A stretch of 64,000 nt of DNA from the NCBI GenBank assembly GCA_018240465.1, contig JAFEFS010000068.1:55155-119154 (forward strand). The letters are read 5' to 3'. The notes beneath the pieces were generated by a model, which ran no database searches, had not been told where the DNA came from, and saw only the letters and a list, made by a program, of their open reading frames with translations. This DNA comes from Pseudomonadota bacterium. GTDB lineage: Bacteria; Pseudomonadota; Gammaproteobacteria; Xanthomonadales; Rhodanobacteraceae. Below, in pieces: positions 35,862 to 45,574 of the stretch. Position 1 is the first letter of the stretch. Each line of letters begins with the position of its first letter. The position numbers and the translations under genes were made by a program.

Positions 35862-36647
35862 TCATGCGGACGCTTGCGCCGGTCCCCGCTGCCGCAATAG
35901 TGCCTCCGCACGCGCGAGATCGTGCGCCGTGTCGACGCCGGGCGGAAACGGCTCCGGCGCTACGCACACGGCGATACGGAAGCGGTGCTCGAGCGCACGC
36001 AGCTGCTCGAGCGACTCGACACGTTCGAGCGGCGTTGGCGCCAGCGTGGCGAAGCGCCGCAGGAAACCGGCACGATAGGCATAGATGCCGACATGGCGCA
36101 GGAACGGCAAGTACGACGGCAGTGCGCCGCGCGATGTCGCGAACGCGTCGCGCGGCCACGGCACCGCGGCGCGGCTGAAGTACAGCGCGTGGCCGTCGCC
36201 GGCACACACGACCTTGACGCAATTCGGGTCGAGGAACTCCTCGACGTTCGCGACCGGTGTCGCCAACGTCGCCATCGGCGCGTCGGTTCCGGCGAGGGCG
36301 GCGGCGACTGCACGGATGCCGCTTGCCGGCGCGAGCGGCTCGTCGCCCTGCAGGTTAACCACGATCGCGTCGTCCGCCCAGCCGAGAAGTTCCGCGCACT
36401 CGGCGAGGCGATCGCTGCCCGAGGTGTGATCGGCGCGCGTCATCGCGATCGTTGCGCCGGAATTCTCCAGCGCCGCAGCGATGCGCGCATCATCGGTCGC
36501 GACGACGACCTGCGCCGCACCGGCCGCCTGCGCGCGGCGCACTACATGGCGGATCATCGGTTCGCCGCCCAGCGGCAGCAGCGGTTTGCCCGGCAGGCGC
36601 GTCGATGCGAAGCGCGCGGGAATGGCGACGATGAAGGGTTCGCTCAT
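35862..36647 (-). CDS. kdsB: 3-deoxy-manno-octulosonate cytidylyltransferase
   Basis: 261 residues from MSEPFIVAIPARFASTRLPG, the family N-terminus with the nucleotide-binding signature; an ATG five codons upstream is less likely. Other conserved blocks are VVVATDDARI, RADHTSGSDRLAE and IVVNLQGDEPL. The enzyme makes CMP-Kdo for lipid A-core assembly, so the organism makes Kdo-containing LPS. In Xanthomonadales it often lies near lpxK/msbA; here it stands alone. Confidence 0.96.
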   Translation of the reverse strand: MSEPFIVAIPARFASTRLPGKPLLPLGGEPMIRHVVRRAQAAGAAQVVVATDDARIAAALENSGATIAMTRADHTSGSDRLAECAELLGWADDAIVVNLQGDEPLAPASGIRAVAAALAGTDAPMATLATPVANVEEFLDPNCVKVVCAGDGHALYFSRAAVPWPRDAFATSRGALPSYLPFLRHVGIYAYRAGFLRRFATLAPTPLERVESLEQLRALEHRFRIAVCVAPEPFPPGVDTAHDLARAEALLRQRGPAQASA

Positions 36648-36740
36648 GGTGATCGAGTGCAAACAACCGCAAGGGAGACCGCATCTTAATTCAATGCCGG
36701 TGAAAGGAAATCAAAAGAGTTGCCGCGAAGACAATCCTCT

Positions 36741-36785
36741 CCAGATATTTTTCTCCGCAATCTTCGTGGCTTCGTGGTGAATCTC
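36741..36785. repeat. Short TTCGTGG-type intergenic repeat
   Basis: CAATCTTCGTGGCTTCGTGG and the following GTGAATCTC resemble CGTTTCTTCGTGATCTTCGT at 47857-47880. Both copies lie between genes. Confidence 0.35.
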
Positions 36786-36793
36786 TGGATCGG

Positions 36794-38407
36794 TTACGGC
36801 TGCGACAAACGTTCGATATGGCGCTTGGCCTTTTCCTCGGCGACCGTCTTGCGCACATCGGCGAGCAGTTGCCTGGCGTCGAATACGATGCCGTCCTTGA
36901 TCGTGTACTCGATGCCGCCGACGCGGCGCAGCTTGCCGTCGTCGCCGAGGCGGATGTGACCGGTGCCATAGAGCACCTTCAGATTGGCCAGCGGGTTTTC
37001 CTTGAGCACGACGAGATCGGCGAGCTTGCCCGGCTCGATCGTGCCGAGCCGCTGCTCTTCGCCGAGCGCCTGCGCACCGTACAGCGTCGCCGAACGGATC
37101 ACTTCGAGCGGGTGAAGTCCCGCCTCGCGCAGCAGTTCGAGCTCCTGGATCGTGCCGAAGCCGTAGAGCTGGTAGATGAAGCCCGAGTCGGAACCGACCG
37201 TGACACGGCCACCGCGGTTCTTGTAATCGTTGACGAAGGCCATCCAGCGCGTGTAGTTGCCGCGCCAGACGACTTCGTCCTCGCTGCCCCAGTCGAAGAA
37301 GAAACTGCCGTGGTGGTCGCGGTTCGGCGTGTAGAAGTCCCACAATTGCGGCAAAGTATACTCTTCGTGCCAATCCGCGCGGCGGGCGCGCATGAGATCG
37401 CGCGCGGCGTTGTAGATCGTGAAGGTCGGATCGATCGTGAAGTCGAGCTTGAGCAGTTCGGCAATCACCGCCTCGTACCTGTCGCTGCCTTTCTGCGCGG
37501 CCTGCGCCCACAGGCGCCCGGCCTGGCCGAAACGGTCAGCCTCGTTGTTGTAGTTGTAGGCGGGCGGATAGTCCTGCACTGTACGATCGTCGAACAATGC
37601 CTCAGGCAAACCGTACCAGTGCTCCATCGAGGTCAGACCCCAGCGCGCCGTGGTCAGCACGTTGACGCGCGCCACATCGAGCTGCGCATGGTGACAGGCG
37701 CTGCGCATGCCCTGCTTCTTGAGTTCGTCGAATGCTGCCGCGAGCACGTCGGGGCGGTAGCCGAAACATTTCATGCCGACGATGCCCTTGGCCTTCATCT
37801 CGCGCACCCACTGCCGCGCCTGCTCGGGCCGCGTCATCGGCGTGCGCTCCTTGAAGCCGAACGCAGCGTAGGGAAAGATGCGCGGCGCGGTGATCGCGTT
37901 CGCCGCGCTGCGCCTGGCTTCGCTCACGCACCAGTCGACACCGTTCATGCAACCCGGCTCGCGCACCGTGGTGATGCCGTTGCCGAGCCAGAGCTTGTAG
38001 ACATATTCCGCCGGCGTGCCCTGTTCCGCGCCGCCGATGTGGCCGTGCATGTCGATGATGCCCGGCAGCACGTAGTGCCCGGCCAGATCGATCTCGCGGC
38101 CGCCAGCGGCGAGCCTGGGCCGCTTGTCTGCATCGATGGCCGCGCCCGGATTGCCGACCGACTGCACCCTGACGATGCGGTTGCCCTCGATCACGACGTC
38201 TGCGGGCCCGAACGCCGGGCTGCCGCTGCCGTTGATCACGGTCACCCCGCGCAGGATCAGCTGCGGATACGGGCCTTCGCCTTCGTGGCGCGGCGGTGCC
38301 GGCGCTACTTCGCCGCTCGGCGGCGGCGGTGCGGCCGCCGCAAACGCGATGTCGTGCGCGCAAAGCAGTGCCGCGGCGAACGCCGCCACTACGACCCGAA
38401 TACGCAT
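36794..38407 (-). CDS. Exported metal-dependent amidohydrolase
   Basis: 537 residues; the ATG at 38407 follows GGGAGG and opens a signal peptide (ends DIAFAAAA). The barrel carries a full metal site: GIIDMHGHIGGA (HxH), KGIVGMKCFGYRP (candidate carboxylated Lys), SACHHAQLD, TSMEHWYG and VTVGSDSGF (Asp). The C-terminal LADLVVLKENPLANLKVLYG completes the composite domain. A fourth exported amidohydrolase in this region, 9 kb from the cluster of three, and not obviously in an operon. Confidence 0.9.
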   Translation of the reverse strand: MRIRVVVAAFAAALLCAHDIAFAAAAPPPPSGEVAPAPPRHEGEGPYPQLILRGVTVINGSGSPAFGPADVVIEGNRIVRVQSVGNPGAAIDADKRPRLAAGGREIDLAGHYVLPGIIDMHGHIGGAEQGTPAEYVYKLWLGNGITTVREPGCMNGVDWCVSEARRSAANAITAPRIFPYAAFGFKERTPMTRPEQARQWVREMKAKGIVGMKCFGYRPDVLAAAFDELKKQGMRSACHHAQLDVARVNVLTTARWGLTSMEHWYGLPEALFDDRTVQDYPPAYNYNNEADRFGQAGRLWAQAAQKGSDRYEAVIAELLKLDFTIDPTFTIYNAARDLMRARRADWHEEYTLPQLWDFYTPNRDHHGSFFFDWGSEDEVVWRGNYTRWMAFVNDYKNRGGRVTVGSDSGFIYQLYGFGTIQELELLREAGLHPLEVIRSATLYGAQALGEEQRLGTIEPGKLADLVVLKENPLANLKVLYGTGHIRLGDDGKLRRVGGIEYTIKDGIVFDARQLLADVRKTVAEEKAKRHIERLSQP

Positions 38408-38597
38408 GCCGCCTCCCCGCCGCTCCCCGTCGCGGTCCCATAAAGTATCAGAGATCGCGCACCGACGGCGTCGCCGACCACGGCGACTTTGGCTCCCTGT
38501 CATGCAATCGAATCGGATCGGGTCTCTTCGCCCGACATGCGATAATTTTCCCGACGACGCAAAACCACCCGATTTTCCCACACGCATCGAACAAGCC

Positions 38598-39164
38598 ATG
38601 GCCGTGCTGCGCAAATGGACTCACACCTTCGCGTTCCTGATTGCGGCACTCGTCGGCATGGCCGGCGTGATCGGCTTGGCCTGGTGCAACAAACAACAAT
38701 CGCGGCCAGCCGTCGCGCATCAGGAACTGGTGCGCGGCGTATGGGTGACAAGCCAGGTGTCGCTGGAGGACATCCGCGGGGGAAAACTCCACGGCGCGCG
38801 CATGTTGATCGATCTGCGCCCCGACGGTGAAGCGCCCGACCAGCCACCATCCGCGCAGGTCGCCGACGCCGCCAGGGCCGCCGGCATCGATTTCGCCTAC
38901 ATCCCGGTTGCGCATGGCGCGATTGCCGACGAGGCGGTGACGAAGTTGCGCTCGACCCTCGCCGGACAGCCCGGCCCAGCCTTGCTCTACTGCCACAGCG
39001 GCAGCCGCGCGGCGCGCACCTGGGCGCTGGGCGAAGCGACCGACGAGCGCGGCTTGCCGGCAGCAACGATACGCGACATCGTGGCGCGCGCCGGATTCGC
39101 CACCCGTGATCTCGATGCCGATATCGACGCGCGCATCGCGGCGCGGAAGCAAGGGGCAAATTGA
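38598..39164 (+). CDS. DUF442 (BLH) phosphatase-like membrane-anchored protein
   Basis: 188 residues. One N-terminal transmembrane helix (FAFLIAALVGMAGVIGLAW) anchors a periplasmic domain. LVRGVWVTSQVSLEDIRGGK and MLIDLRPDGEAPDQPPS match the DUF442 family, and the active-site loop is YCHSGSRAARTW, a rhodanese/tyrosine-phosphatase-like cysteine loop. The chosen ATG is the only one directly before the helix. Three bases separate its stop from the next small gene. Confidence 0.8.
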   Translation: MAVLRKWTHTFAFLIAALVGMAGVIGLAWCNKQQSRPAVAHQELVRGVWVTSQVSLEDIRGGKLHGARMLIDLRPDGEAPDQPPSAQVADAARAAGIDFAYIPVAHGAIADEAVTKLRSTLAGQPGPALLYCHSGSRAARTWALGEATDERGLPAATIRDIVARAGFATRDLDADIDARIAARKQGAN

Positions 39165-39166
39165 AG

Positions 39167-39319
39167 ATGGCCCGGCAACACCTCGATGCCGAAGAAGTCG
39201 ATTTGAGCCCATGCGTTTGCGTCAAATGGAGCCTTGCGATTCTCCTCGGTTTGATTCTCGGTGCGACCGGCGGTTTCGTACTTGCGCTATACCTCGGCTT
39301 GATCGAGTTCACTTGTTGA
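39167..39319 (+). CDS. 50-residue membrane protein
   Basis: Short frame MARQHLDAEEVDLSPCVCVK followed by a hydrophobic helix WSLAILLGLILGATGGFVLA and ending EFTC. It starts three bases after the DUF442 stop and its stop overlaps the following EamA start (TTGA), so it fits tightly into an operon with no spare bases. No homologue is recognised. Confidence 0.55.
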   Translation: MARQHLDAEEVDLSPCVCVKWSLAILLGLILGATGGFVLALYLGLIEFTC

Positions 39320-40224
39320 ACCGCTCCCCGCTCTACGCCCCCATGCTGATGGCCGCGAGCGCGGTGCTGTTCGCACTGATGGCGGTCACGCTGCGTTTCG
39401 CCACCGTGCAGGTCAGCGCATTCGAGGCGGGGTTTTTCCGCAGCCTGTTCGGCCTGGTCTTCGCGCTGCCGCTGCTGATCAAGCCGGGCCTCGGCATGCT
39501 GCGCACGCGCAGCTTCGGCCTGTACCTCGTGCGCGGCACGACCGGCACGCTGTCGATGCTCGCGAGCTTCTGGGCACTGGCCCACCTGCCGCTTGCGCAG
39601 GCGATATCGATTTCGTACTCGACGCCGCTGTTCGTCACCGTCGGCGCCGTGCTCATCCTCGGCGAGGTCGTGCGCGCGCGGCGCTGGAGCGCAGTCGCGA
39701 TCGGATTCGTCGGCGTGCTCATCATCATGCGTCCCGGTGGCATGCACTTCTCGTTCGACATGCTTGTCGCGCTCGCCGGTGCCGCGTTCGCGGCGATGTC
39801 GTACATCGCGATAAAGTACCTTTCGCGTACCGAATCGCCCGACGCGGTGGTGATCTACATGTCGGCGATCATGACCGTGATGTCGCTCGTGCCCGCGCTG
39901 CTGCACTGGAGCTGGCCCGATGCGGGCGGCTGGTTCTGGCTCGTGCTGACCGGCCTGCTCGCGACCATCGCGCAGGTGTGCATGACGCGCGCCTACCAGG
40001 CCGGCGAAGTCTCGGCGTTGATTCCCATCAACTTCATCCAGCTGCCGGTCGTGGTCACCTGTGCCTGGTTCGCGTTCGGCCAGACCATCGACGCGGCGAC
40101 CGTGGTCGGCGCAGCGATCATCGTCAGCGCCAACGTCTACATCGCGCGACGCGAGGCGATGCTCGCGCACCGCGCCGCGACTGCTCCCGCGATTGCCCCA
40201 GGCGGATCGCGACAGTCAACCTGA
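39316..40224 (+). CDS. EamA/DMT family transporter
   Basis: 302 residues from a TTG at 39316 (sequence NRSPLYAPMLM), which overlaps the stop of the 50-residue gene; the alternative ATG at 39343 would remove the first nine residues. Ten hydrophobic segments in two EamA repeats are visible, with the repeat hallmarks FRSLFGLVFALPLL and LAQAISISYSTPLFVTVGAV. Drug/metabolite exporters of this type are inner-membrane; substrate unknown. Confidence 0.82.
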   Translation: MNRSPLYAPMLMAASAVLFALMAVTLRFATVQVSAFEAGFFRSLFGLVFALPLLIKPGLGMLRTRSFGLYLVRGTTGTLSMLASFWALAHLPLAQAISISYSTPLFVTVGAVLILGEVVRARRWSAVAIGFVGVLIIMRPGGMHFSFDMLVALAGAAFAAMSYIAIKYLSRTESPDAVVIYMSAIMTVMSLVPALLHWSWPDAGGWFWLVLTGLLATIAQVCMTRAYQAGEVSALIPINFIQLPVVVTCAWFAFGQTIDAATVVGAAIIVSANVYIARREAMLAHRAATAPAIAPGGSRQST

Positions 40225-40294
40225 GCGTCGGTTCGCGTGAACGCCAGCGCCCCGCTTCGGTTACATTTCGTGCACCACCTCCGGGATCAGCGGC

Positions 40295-40912
40295 ATGGAC
40301 CATGAAGAAACCGGCGTCGGCACGCAGCTGCGGCAAGCCGCAGTCCGCCTGCGCTTCAGCGAGATCGGCAGTTTCGCCGCGCTGGCGTTCAGCCTGCTCG
40401 CCCTGGTCACTTCGGTCTATCAGACCCGGCTGATGCAGGCGCAGACCGAGCTGATGCAGACGCAGGCGCGCGCGAGCGTGTGGCCCTACGTCACGATCGG
40501 CAAGAACGAGGACTCGACTCCGGGCCGCGAGGCGTTTTCCTGGCGCGTCGACAACAACGGCGTCGGCCCGGCGAAGATCGAGTCGGTGCGCGTGCTCGTC
40601 GACGGTCAGCCCTATCGCAACTGGACGGAGGTGTTCGCCAAGATCGCACCCGACCAGGAATTCCACGGCCAGACTTCCTCGCTCAACGGCATCGTGCTGC
40701 CGCCAAGCACGAACCGCGAGACCGTGGTCGAGATGGTCAAGCCGAACACGCCCGAACGCGCCAAGGCGTTCCAGACGGCGGTGCCACGCACGACGATCGA
40801 AGTATGCTACTGCTCCGTCTACGACGAGTGCTGGCTCGTGCGCTCGCTGCAGACCGAGAACAAGCCCGTACCGCGCTGCGTGATCCAAGGTACAGCGCAG
40901 TTCACCCAGTAA
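40295..40912 (+). CDS. Membrane-anchored protein of unknown function (paralogue A)
   Basis: 205 residues. One transmembrane helix near residues 24-44 (FAALAFSLLALVTSVYQTRL) is followed by TQARASVWPYVTIG and a soluble domain with WRVDNNGVGPAKIESVRVLV, VLPPSTNRETVVEM and the Cys-rich CYCSVYDECW. Not a family I recognise. The neighbouring gene encodes a paralogue with the same layout, so the pair arose by tandem duplication. Confidence 0.7.
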   Translation: MDHEETGVGTQLRQAAVRLRFSEIGSFAALAFSLLALVTSVYQTRLMQAQTELMQTQARASVWPYVTIGKNEDSTPGREAFSWRVDNNGVGPAKIESVRVLVDGQPYRNWTEVFAKIAPDQEFHGQTSSLNGIVLPPSTNRETVVEMVKPNTPERAKAFQTAVPRTTIEVCYCSVYDECWLVRSLQTENKPVPRCVIQGTAQFTQ

Positions 40913-40983
40913 TCGTTTCGACTCCTCGCCTGGCGCGCGCCTCCGCGCTACCCTTGGCGCGGACACCACCCCGCCCGATTCAC

Positions 40984-41616
40984 ATGCCCATCCAATCGCC
41001 GCCGCCGGACACGGATCCGGCCACGTTACCTGCCGATGCGCGCCTCGCGCCGACGCCGGCAGTCGCAAGACAGTCCTCGACCGCGCAGATCAGCAGCATC
41101 GTCGCACTCGCGGTCAGCGTGCTCGCGCTCGCCACGGGCGCATACCAGACGCGGCTCATGCAGGCCCAGGCACGCGCCAGCGTGTGGCCCATCGTTTCGC
41201 TGGGGCTGAGTTACTTCGGCAGTCGTGACAAGGGCGGCTTCACCTGGGAGGTCGAGAACAATGGCGTCGGCCCGGCGCTGATCAAATCGGTCACCCTGAG
41301 CCTCGACGGCAAGCCGATGCGCAACTGGGACGAAGTCTACCAGGCGCTGTTCGGCCGCGGCCGCGAAAACGCGACGGTATCGAGCGTCAACGGCAACGTG
41401 CTGCCGCCGAGCACGAACCGCGATACGACGATCGCCGCGATCCGCACGTCGCAGCCCGACGAGGCCAAGGCCCTGTTCGAGGCCAAGGACCGCTTCAAGA
41501 TGACCGTTTGCTACTGCTCGGTCTACGACGAATGCTGGGAAGCACAGTGGCTCAAGCGCGAGGTGAAGCCGGTCGCGCAATGCACGGTGGCGAACACGGT
41601 GCAGTTCGAGCAGTAG
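40984..41616 (+). CDS. Membrane-anchored protein of unknown function (paralogue B)
   Basis: 210 residues with a Pro-rich N-terminus, one transmembrane helix (IVALAVSVLALATGAYQTRL) and the same blocks as paralogue A: QARASVWPIVSLG, WEVENNGVGPALIKSVTLSL, VLPPSTNRDTTIAA, CYCSVYDECW. The ATG at 40984 was chosen because the longer frame upstream runs through paralogue A in another register. Function unknown; 71 bases separate the two genes. Confidence 0.7.
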   Translation: MPIQSPPPDTDPATLPADARLAPTPAVARQSSTAQISSIVALAVSVLALATGAYQTRLMQAQARASVWPIVSLGLSYFGSRDKGGFTWEVENNGVGPALIKSVTLSLDGKPMRNWDEVYQALFGRGRENATVSSVNGNVLPPSTNRDTTIAAIRTSQPDEAKALFEAKDRFKMTVCYCSVYDECWEAQWLKREVKPVAQCTVANTVQFEQ

Positions 41617-41752
41617 CCACTCACGCGGCGCACCGGGTGAAGCGCGTCCCAAACAGCTACTTGTCCGAGTCGTCCGGGAAAACCAACTCGTGCCAGTCGC
41701 CGCGGGAGGTGAACCGACTGGACGGCAGTATGACGTCATCTACGATATTGCC

Positions 41753-42178
41753 ATGTTCAAGCTCGTGCTCGACACCGACGTGATGGTCTCGGCATTCCGT
41801 TCCAGAGCAATGCGGGTGCCTCGTGCCAGCTCTTGCGGGACGCACTCGAGCGCCGCCACGAGTTGCTGCTGTCCGTGCCGATGCTGCTCGAATACGAGGC
41901 GGTTTTGACCCGGTCGAAGCATCTCGCCGAAGCGGGAATCACGGAGCACGACGTGATCGACGTGCCGGATGAGATCGCCGGGTCATGCGTGCCTGTCGTG
42001 TTCGATTGCCGCTGGCAACCGAGTGGCGCCGATACGGACGACGAACTGGTCGTCGAAACCGCGATCAACGGCCAGGCAAATACGATCGCCACGTTCAACA
42101 CGCGACACATGCAGCACGCCTGCCGCGGGTTCGGCGGACTTGCCGAGCGTCCTGCGCTTTGCCTCAAGAGGATACGCA
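41753..42178 (+). pseudogene. PIN-domain toxin, frameshifted
   Basis: The start MFKLVLDTDVMVSAFRS is a PIN_3-type toxin N-terminus, but the next segment (QSNAGASCQLLRDALERRHE, then LLLSVPMLLEYEAVLTR) lies in another frame; restoring one base near 41808 joins them. The rest (DDELVVETAINGQANTIATF) carries the acidic PIN residues. A toxin with this break cannot be made whole unless frameshifting occurs. It precedes an antitoxin remnant. Confidence 0.75.
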
Positions 42179-42330
42179 CAAGAGCAACATCGCCAGTTTT
42201 CCGCTGCACGTTCCCGCCGAGTTGGAGGACGAAGCGCGCGACACCGCGACGCCGCGGCGTGCGAAGGCGGTGCTCGAGCGTGCCGGCAAGGCAGCAAGCC
42301 GCGCCAGGGTGATGCCACCTGAGCCCAAGC
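42171..42330 (+). pseudogene. Antitoxin remnant of the PIN module
   Basis: KSNIASFPLHVPAELEDEAR matches the start of the short antitoxins that accompany PIN_3 toxins (usually MRKSNIA.FPL.VP), but no start codon precedes it and the central DNA-binding part is deleted: the text jumps to AKAVLERAGKAASRARV, which resembles the toxin-binding tail. Confidence 0.55.
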
Positions 42331-42550
42331 CGACCCTGGCCCGAGTATTCTCCGACGTTCATCCCCGCTTTCAGGATTCGCCAATGGATCGGAAAACAGC
42401 GTCAATGGTTGGGTTGCTCTTCGACACGAGATTGCGAATGGCGAATCAGCGGGCAGCAGCTTGTCGCAGGTATAAGCGCACCACAAGATAGCCTTGGAAG
42501 TTGTTGAATTTCTTGTCAATCTTCCACCCCATAAAAATGCCGCCCAGCAA
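42331..42550. other. Spacer downstream of the decayed toxin-antitoxin pair
   Basis: About 220 bases with no supported gene; lower G+C than the flanks (especially 42430-42540), consistent with transferred or decayed DNA. Confidence 0.4.
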
Positions 42551-43810
42551 CTAGTGCCGCGCAAATTTTCGCGCAATATAGTTCTCGACAATCCCGACGA
42601 ATTCCTGCGCGATGTTCTCGCCGCGCAAGGTCATCGCCTTCGCGCCGTCGATGAATACCGGCGCGGCGGGCGCCTCGCCCGTGCCGGGCAGCGAGATGCC
42701 GATGTTGGCGTGCTTGGATTCGCCGGGGCCGTTGACCACGCAGCCCATCACCGCGAGCGTGAGGTTCTCGACGCCGTCGTACTTGACCCGCCACTCCGGC
42801 ATCTTCGCGCGCACGTGCTCCTGCACGGTCTTGGCGAGCTCCTGGAAGAACACGCTGGTGGTGCGCCCGCAGCCCGGGCAGGCGGTGACCAGCGGCGTGA
42901 ACGCACGCAGGCCCATGGTCTGCAAGAGTTCCTGCGCGACGATCACTTCACGCGTGCGCGACTCGGCAGGCTCCGGCGTCAGCGAGATGCGGATCGTGTC
43001 GCCGATGCCTTCCTGCAGCAGCACGGCGAGCGCGGCGCTCGATGCGACGATGCCCTTCGAACCCATCCCGGCTTCGGTCAGGCCGAGGTGCAGCGCGTAG
43101 TCGCAGCGCGCGGCGAGGTCGCGGTACACGGCGATCAGCTCTTGCACGCCGGAAACCTTGCACGAGAGGATGATGCGATCGCGCGCCATGCCGAGTTCCT
43201 CGGCGCGCGCGGCCGAGTCGAGCGCGGAACGGATCAACGCTTCGCGCGCGACATGCGCCGCGTCCCACGGCTCGGCGCGCGCGTGGTTCTCGTCCATCAG
43301 CGCGGCGACCATGGCCTGATCGAGCGAGCCCCAATTCGCGCCGATGCGCACCGGCTTCGCGTACTTCAAGGCAAATTCTATAATTGTGGAAAATTGCACG
43401 TCGCGCTTCCTGCCGAAACCGACGTTGCCGGGGTTGATGCGGTATTTCGCCAGCGCCTCGGCACAGGCCGGCTCGCCGGCGAGCAGCTGGTGACCGTTGT
43501 AGTGGAAGTCGCCGATCAGCGGCACGCCGACACCCTGCATGTCGAGGCGCTCGCGGATCTTCGGCACCGCAGCGGCGGCCTCGGGCGTGTTCACCGTGAT
43601 ACGCACGAGTTCGGAGCCCGCGCGCGCAAGCTCGGCAACCTGTTTCGTCGTCGAGGTGACATCGGCCGTGTCGGTATTCGTCATCGACTGCACGACGACG
43701 GGAGCCGTGCCGCCGACGCGCACGTTGCCGACGGCGACAGCGACGGCGGCGCGGCGCGGCTGGGTGCCGACTCGCGCAAGGTGGGGACCAGAAAACTCGT
43801 TCATCGGCAA
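42551..43810 (-). CDS. ispG: 4-hydroxy-3-methylbut-2-enyl diphosphate synthase (flavodoxin)
   Basis: 419 residues, the longer proteobacterial form. N-terminal TIM-barrel ([20 protein letters not shown]) and C-terminal 4Fe-4S domain with cysteines in [13 protein letters not shown] and [11 protein letters not shown]. It converts MEcPP to HMBPP in the MEP isoprenoid pathway. A start two codons later ([12 protein letters not shown]) is equally possible. Minus strand, convergent with the decayed toxin-antitoxin genes. Confidence 0.96.
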   Translation of the reverse strand: MPMNEFSGPHLARVGTQPRRAAVAVAVGNVRVGGTAPVVVQSMTNTDTADVTSTTKQVAELARAGSELVRITVNTPEAAAAVPKIRERLDMQGVGVPLIGDFHYNGHQLLAGEPACAEALAKYRINPGNVGFGRKRDVQFSTIIEFALKYAKPVRIGANWGSLDQAMVAALMDENHARAEPWDAAHVAREALIRSALDSAARAEELGMARDRIILSCKVSGVQELIAVYRDLAARCDYALHLGLTEAGMGSKGIVASSAALAVLLQEGIGDTIRISLTPEPAESRTREVIVAQELLQTMGLRAFTPLVTACPGCGRTTSVFFQELAKTVQEHVRAKMPEWRVKYDGVENLTLAVMGCVVNGPGESKHANIGISLPGTGEAPAAPVFIDGAKAMTLRGENIAQEFVGIVENYIARKFARH

Positions 43811-43929
43811 TCGGACTGGACGGATGGGATATTCGATCGGCCGACACTAACCGGCATGTGGCGGATTCTAGCGAATGCGCATGAATCCGGTGCGGTCGCA
43901 CCACACCAGAACCCGTCGACCGGGCGCAG

Positions 43930-45567
43930 TCACGCTTGCCCGAGGCGTCCGGACGCCTCGTCGGACAGAAGGATTTTCTGATACAAACCCACGTCGCGCA
44001 GGCCGAACTTCGCCACGCGCACCGGACGGGCCATCACCGCGGTGGAAGCCTCATCGATGCGCAGCACCTCCAGCGCCACGGCGTCACGCGCGAACGGCTT
44101 CGCCACGAAGATACTCGCTTCGACGCCGTCAGCCTCGACGAGAAGGCCGCGCACCGGCGCGCGCGGCGCGCCGCCGGCATCGAACGGATACACGGCCACG
44201 GCGACGGGACGCGCGGGCAGGAGTTCGACGCCGGCCTCGATTCCGGCGTCTGCATCGGCACGCAACCAGCGCAATGCGCCGAAACTCCATTCGGGCTTGC
44301 CGCGCGCGACAACGGGCGTGAGCGCAATCAGCTCACCGACGCGTGCGCGCGCGTCTTCACCGGCAGCCCAGCGCAGGCGGTATCCCTGGCGACTGCGGTC
44401 GACCGCCTCGGCGCGGGCGCGCCTGGGCATCGCACGTTCCGATGGGCGCTGCGCCCAACTCGCCGTGAACATCGACGACGCATCGGTCAGCGGCAACATG
44501 GCTTCGAAATCCTGATTGCCGGAAAGAATGTAGTGCAACCCCGACAAGCCGACCTCCGTTTCGAGCAAGGCGTTGTCGGCATTGCGCGGAAATCCGCGCT
44601 CGGTGCGCTCGCGCCAGACACGTCCGAGCACGGTGACTATGTCGCGGTCGAGCACCGCTTCCCCGCTACCGCGGCGCGCGCGAAGCACGACCTCGCTTTG
44701 GCCCTGCGCCAACGCCGCATCGAACTGCGCCAGCAGGCCGCCAATGTCGAGCATCCAGCGCTCGCCGGCATCGCCCTGCAAGCCGCGCGGCGGCGACTGA
44801 TCGCTCCCGGTATGCACCGCGATCATGCCCGCGGAAGCATGTCCGGGCGACACATGGCACCACGACGCGAGCACCGGCAGGGATGAGTACAACTGCCTGT
44901 TCTGCGCCTGGGTAAACTGGTTGGGCTTGGCGAATGCATGCAGCAGCGCCTGGATGTAGACCGAGCGCGGGCTCGCTCGACCGCCACCCGTCAGCGTGCT
45001 TTCGCGATCCGCATATCCCGCTTCGACGGCGTAGCGGAACAAGTCGTGCATCCCATGCCAGGCGCCCACCGGTGGTGCACTGTGCATCCGGCTTGCCTGC
45101 CACAACTGCGCTGCCTGATGCAGGCATGCGCGCACCAGCGCCTTGACGGCCATGCCGCCACGCAGCAGCGGCGCCTTGCCCGCCGGCGCGCACAGATCAC
45201 AAATGATCTCGGCATAGCCAAGCGCGAATTCGTATTCGATCCCGGCCAGGTGTCGCACCTTGTCCATGCGCTCGGCGGACATCGGAAAGAACTCGCGCAC
45301 CTCGTTGCTGCCGTCGTCAACAAGCGCCGCGGCGGCCCGCTCGAGCATTTCGAGCATGGTCAGGCGGCGCTGCGGCACGATCTCCGCGGCGTTCAATTCG
45401 CGCAGGACTTCTTCCATGCGCATGAGCGCGAAACCGCGATTCGCGAGCGGGAGCTCGGCGAGCCAGGCATGCAGCCGCAACGGATCGGAGGCCAGCGCGT
45501 CCTGCGGCGGCGCGAAACGCACCGGCATCTTCGATTTCAAGCGGGCGTAGGCGGCAAACGTACTCAT
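43930..45567 (-). CDS. Large cytoplasmic protein with PilZ-like C-terminal domain
   Basis: 545 residues from MSTFAAYARLKSKMPVRF; an earlier ATG would overlap the upstream gene. Mostly helical N-terminal ~350 residues without recognisable motifs. Around residues 390-405 PRRARAEAVDRSRQGYRLRW resembles the RxxxR...DxSxxG pattern of c-di-GMP-binding PilZ domains, followed by a beta-rich segment with FGALRWLRADADAGIEAGVE. Signalling role is inference. It starts 7 bases after the CoA-transferase-like gene stop. Confidence 0.6.
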   Translation of the reverse strand: MSTFAAYARLKSKMPVRFAPPQDALASDPLRLHAWLAELPLANRGFALMRMEEVLRELNAAEIVPQRRLTMLEMLERAAAALVDDGSNEVREFFPMSAERMDKVRHLAGIEYEFALGYAEIICDLCAPAGKAPLLRGGMAVKALVRACLHQAAQLWQASRMHSAPPVGAWHGMHDLFRYAVEAGYADRESTLTGGGRASPRSVYIQALLHAFAKPNQFTQAQNRQLYSSLPVLASWCHVSPGHASAGMIAVHTGSDQSPPRGLQGDAGERWMLDIGGLLAQFDAALAQGQSEVVLRARRGSGEAVLDRDIVTVLGRVWRERTERGFPRNADNALLETEVGLSGLHYILSGNQDFEAMLPLTDASSMFTASWAQRPSERAMPRRARAEAVDRSRQGYRLRWAAGEDARARVGELIALTPVVARGKPEWSFGALRWLRADADAGIEAGVELLPARPVAVAVYPFDAGGAPRAPVRGLLVEADGVEASIFVAKPFARDAVALEVLRIDEASTAVMARPVRVAKFGLRDVGLYQKILLSDEASGRLGQA

Positions 45568-45574
45568 GACAGCC

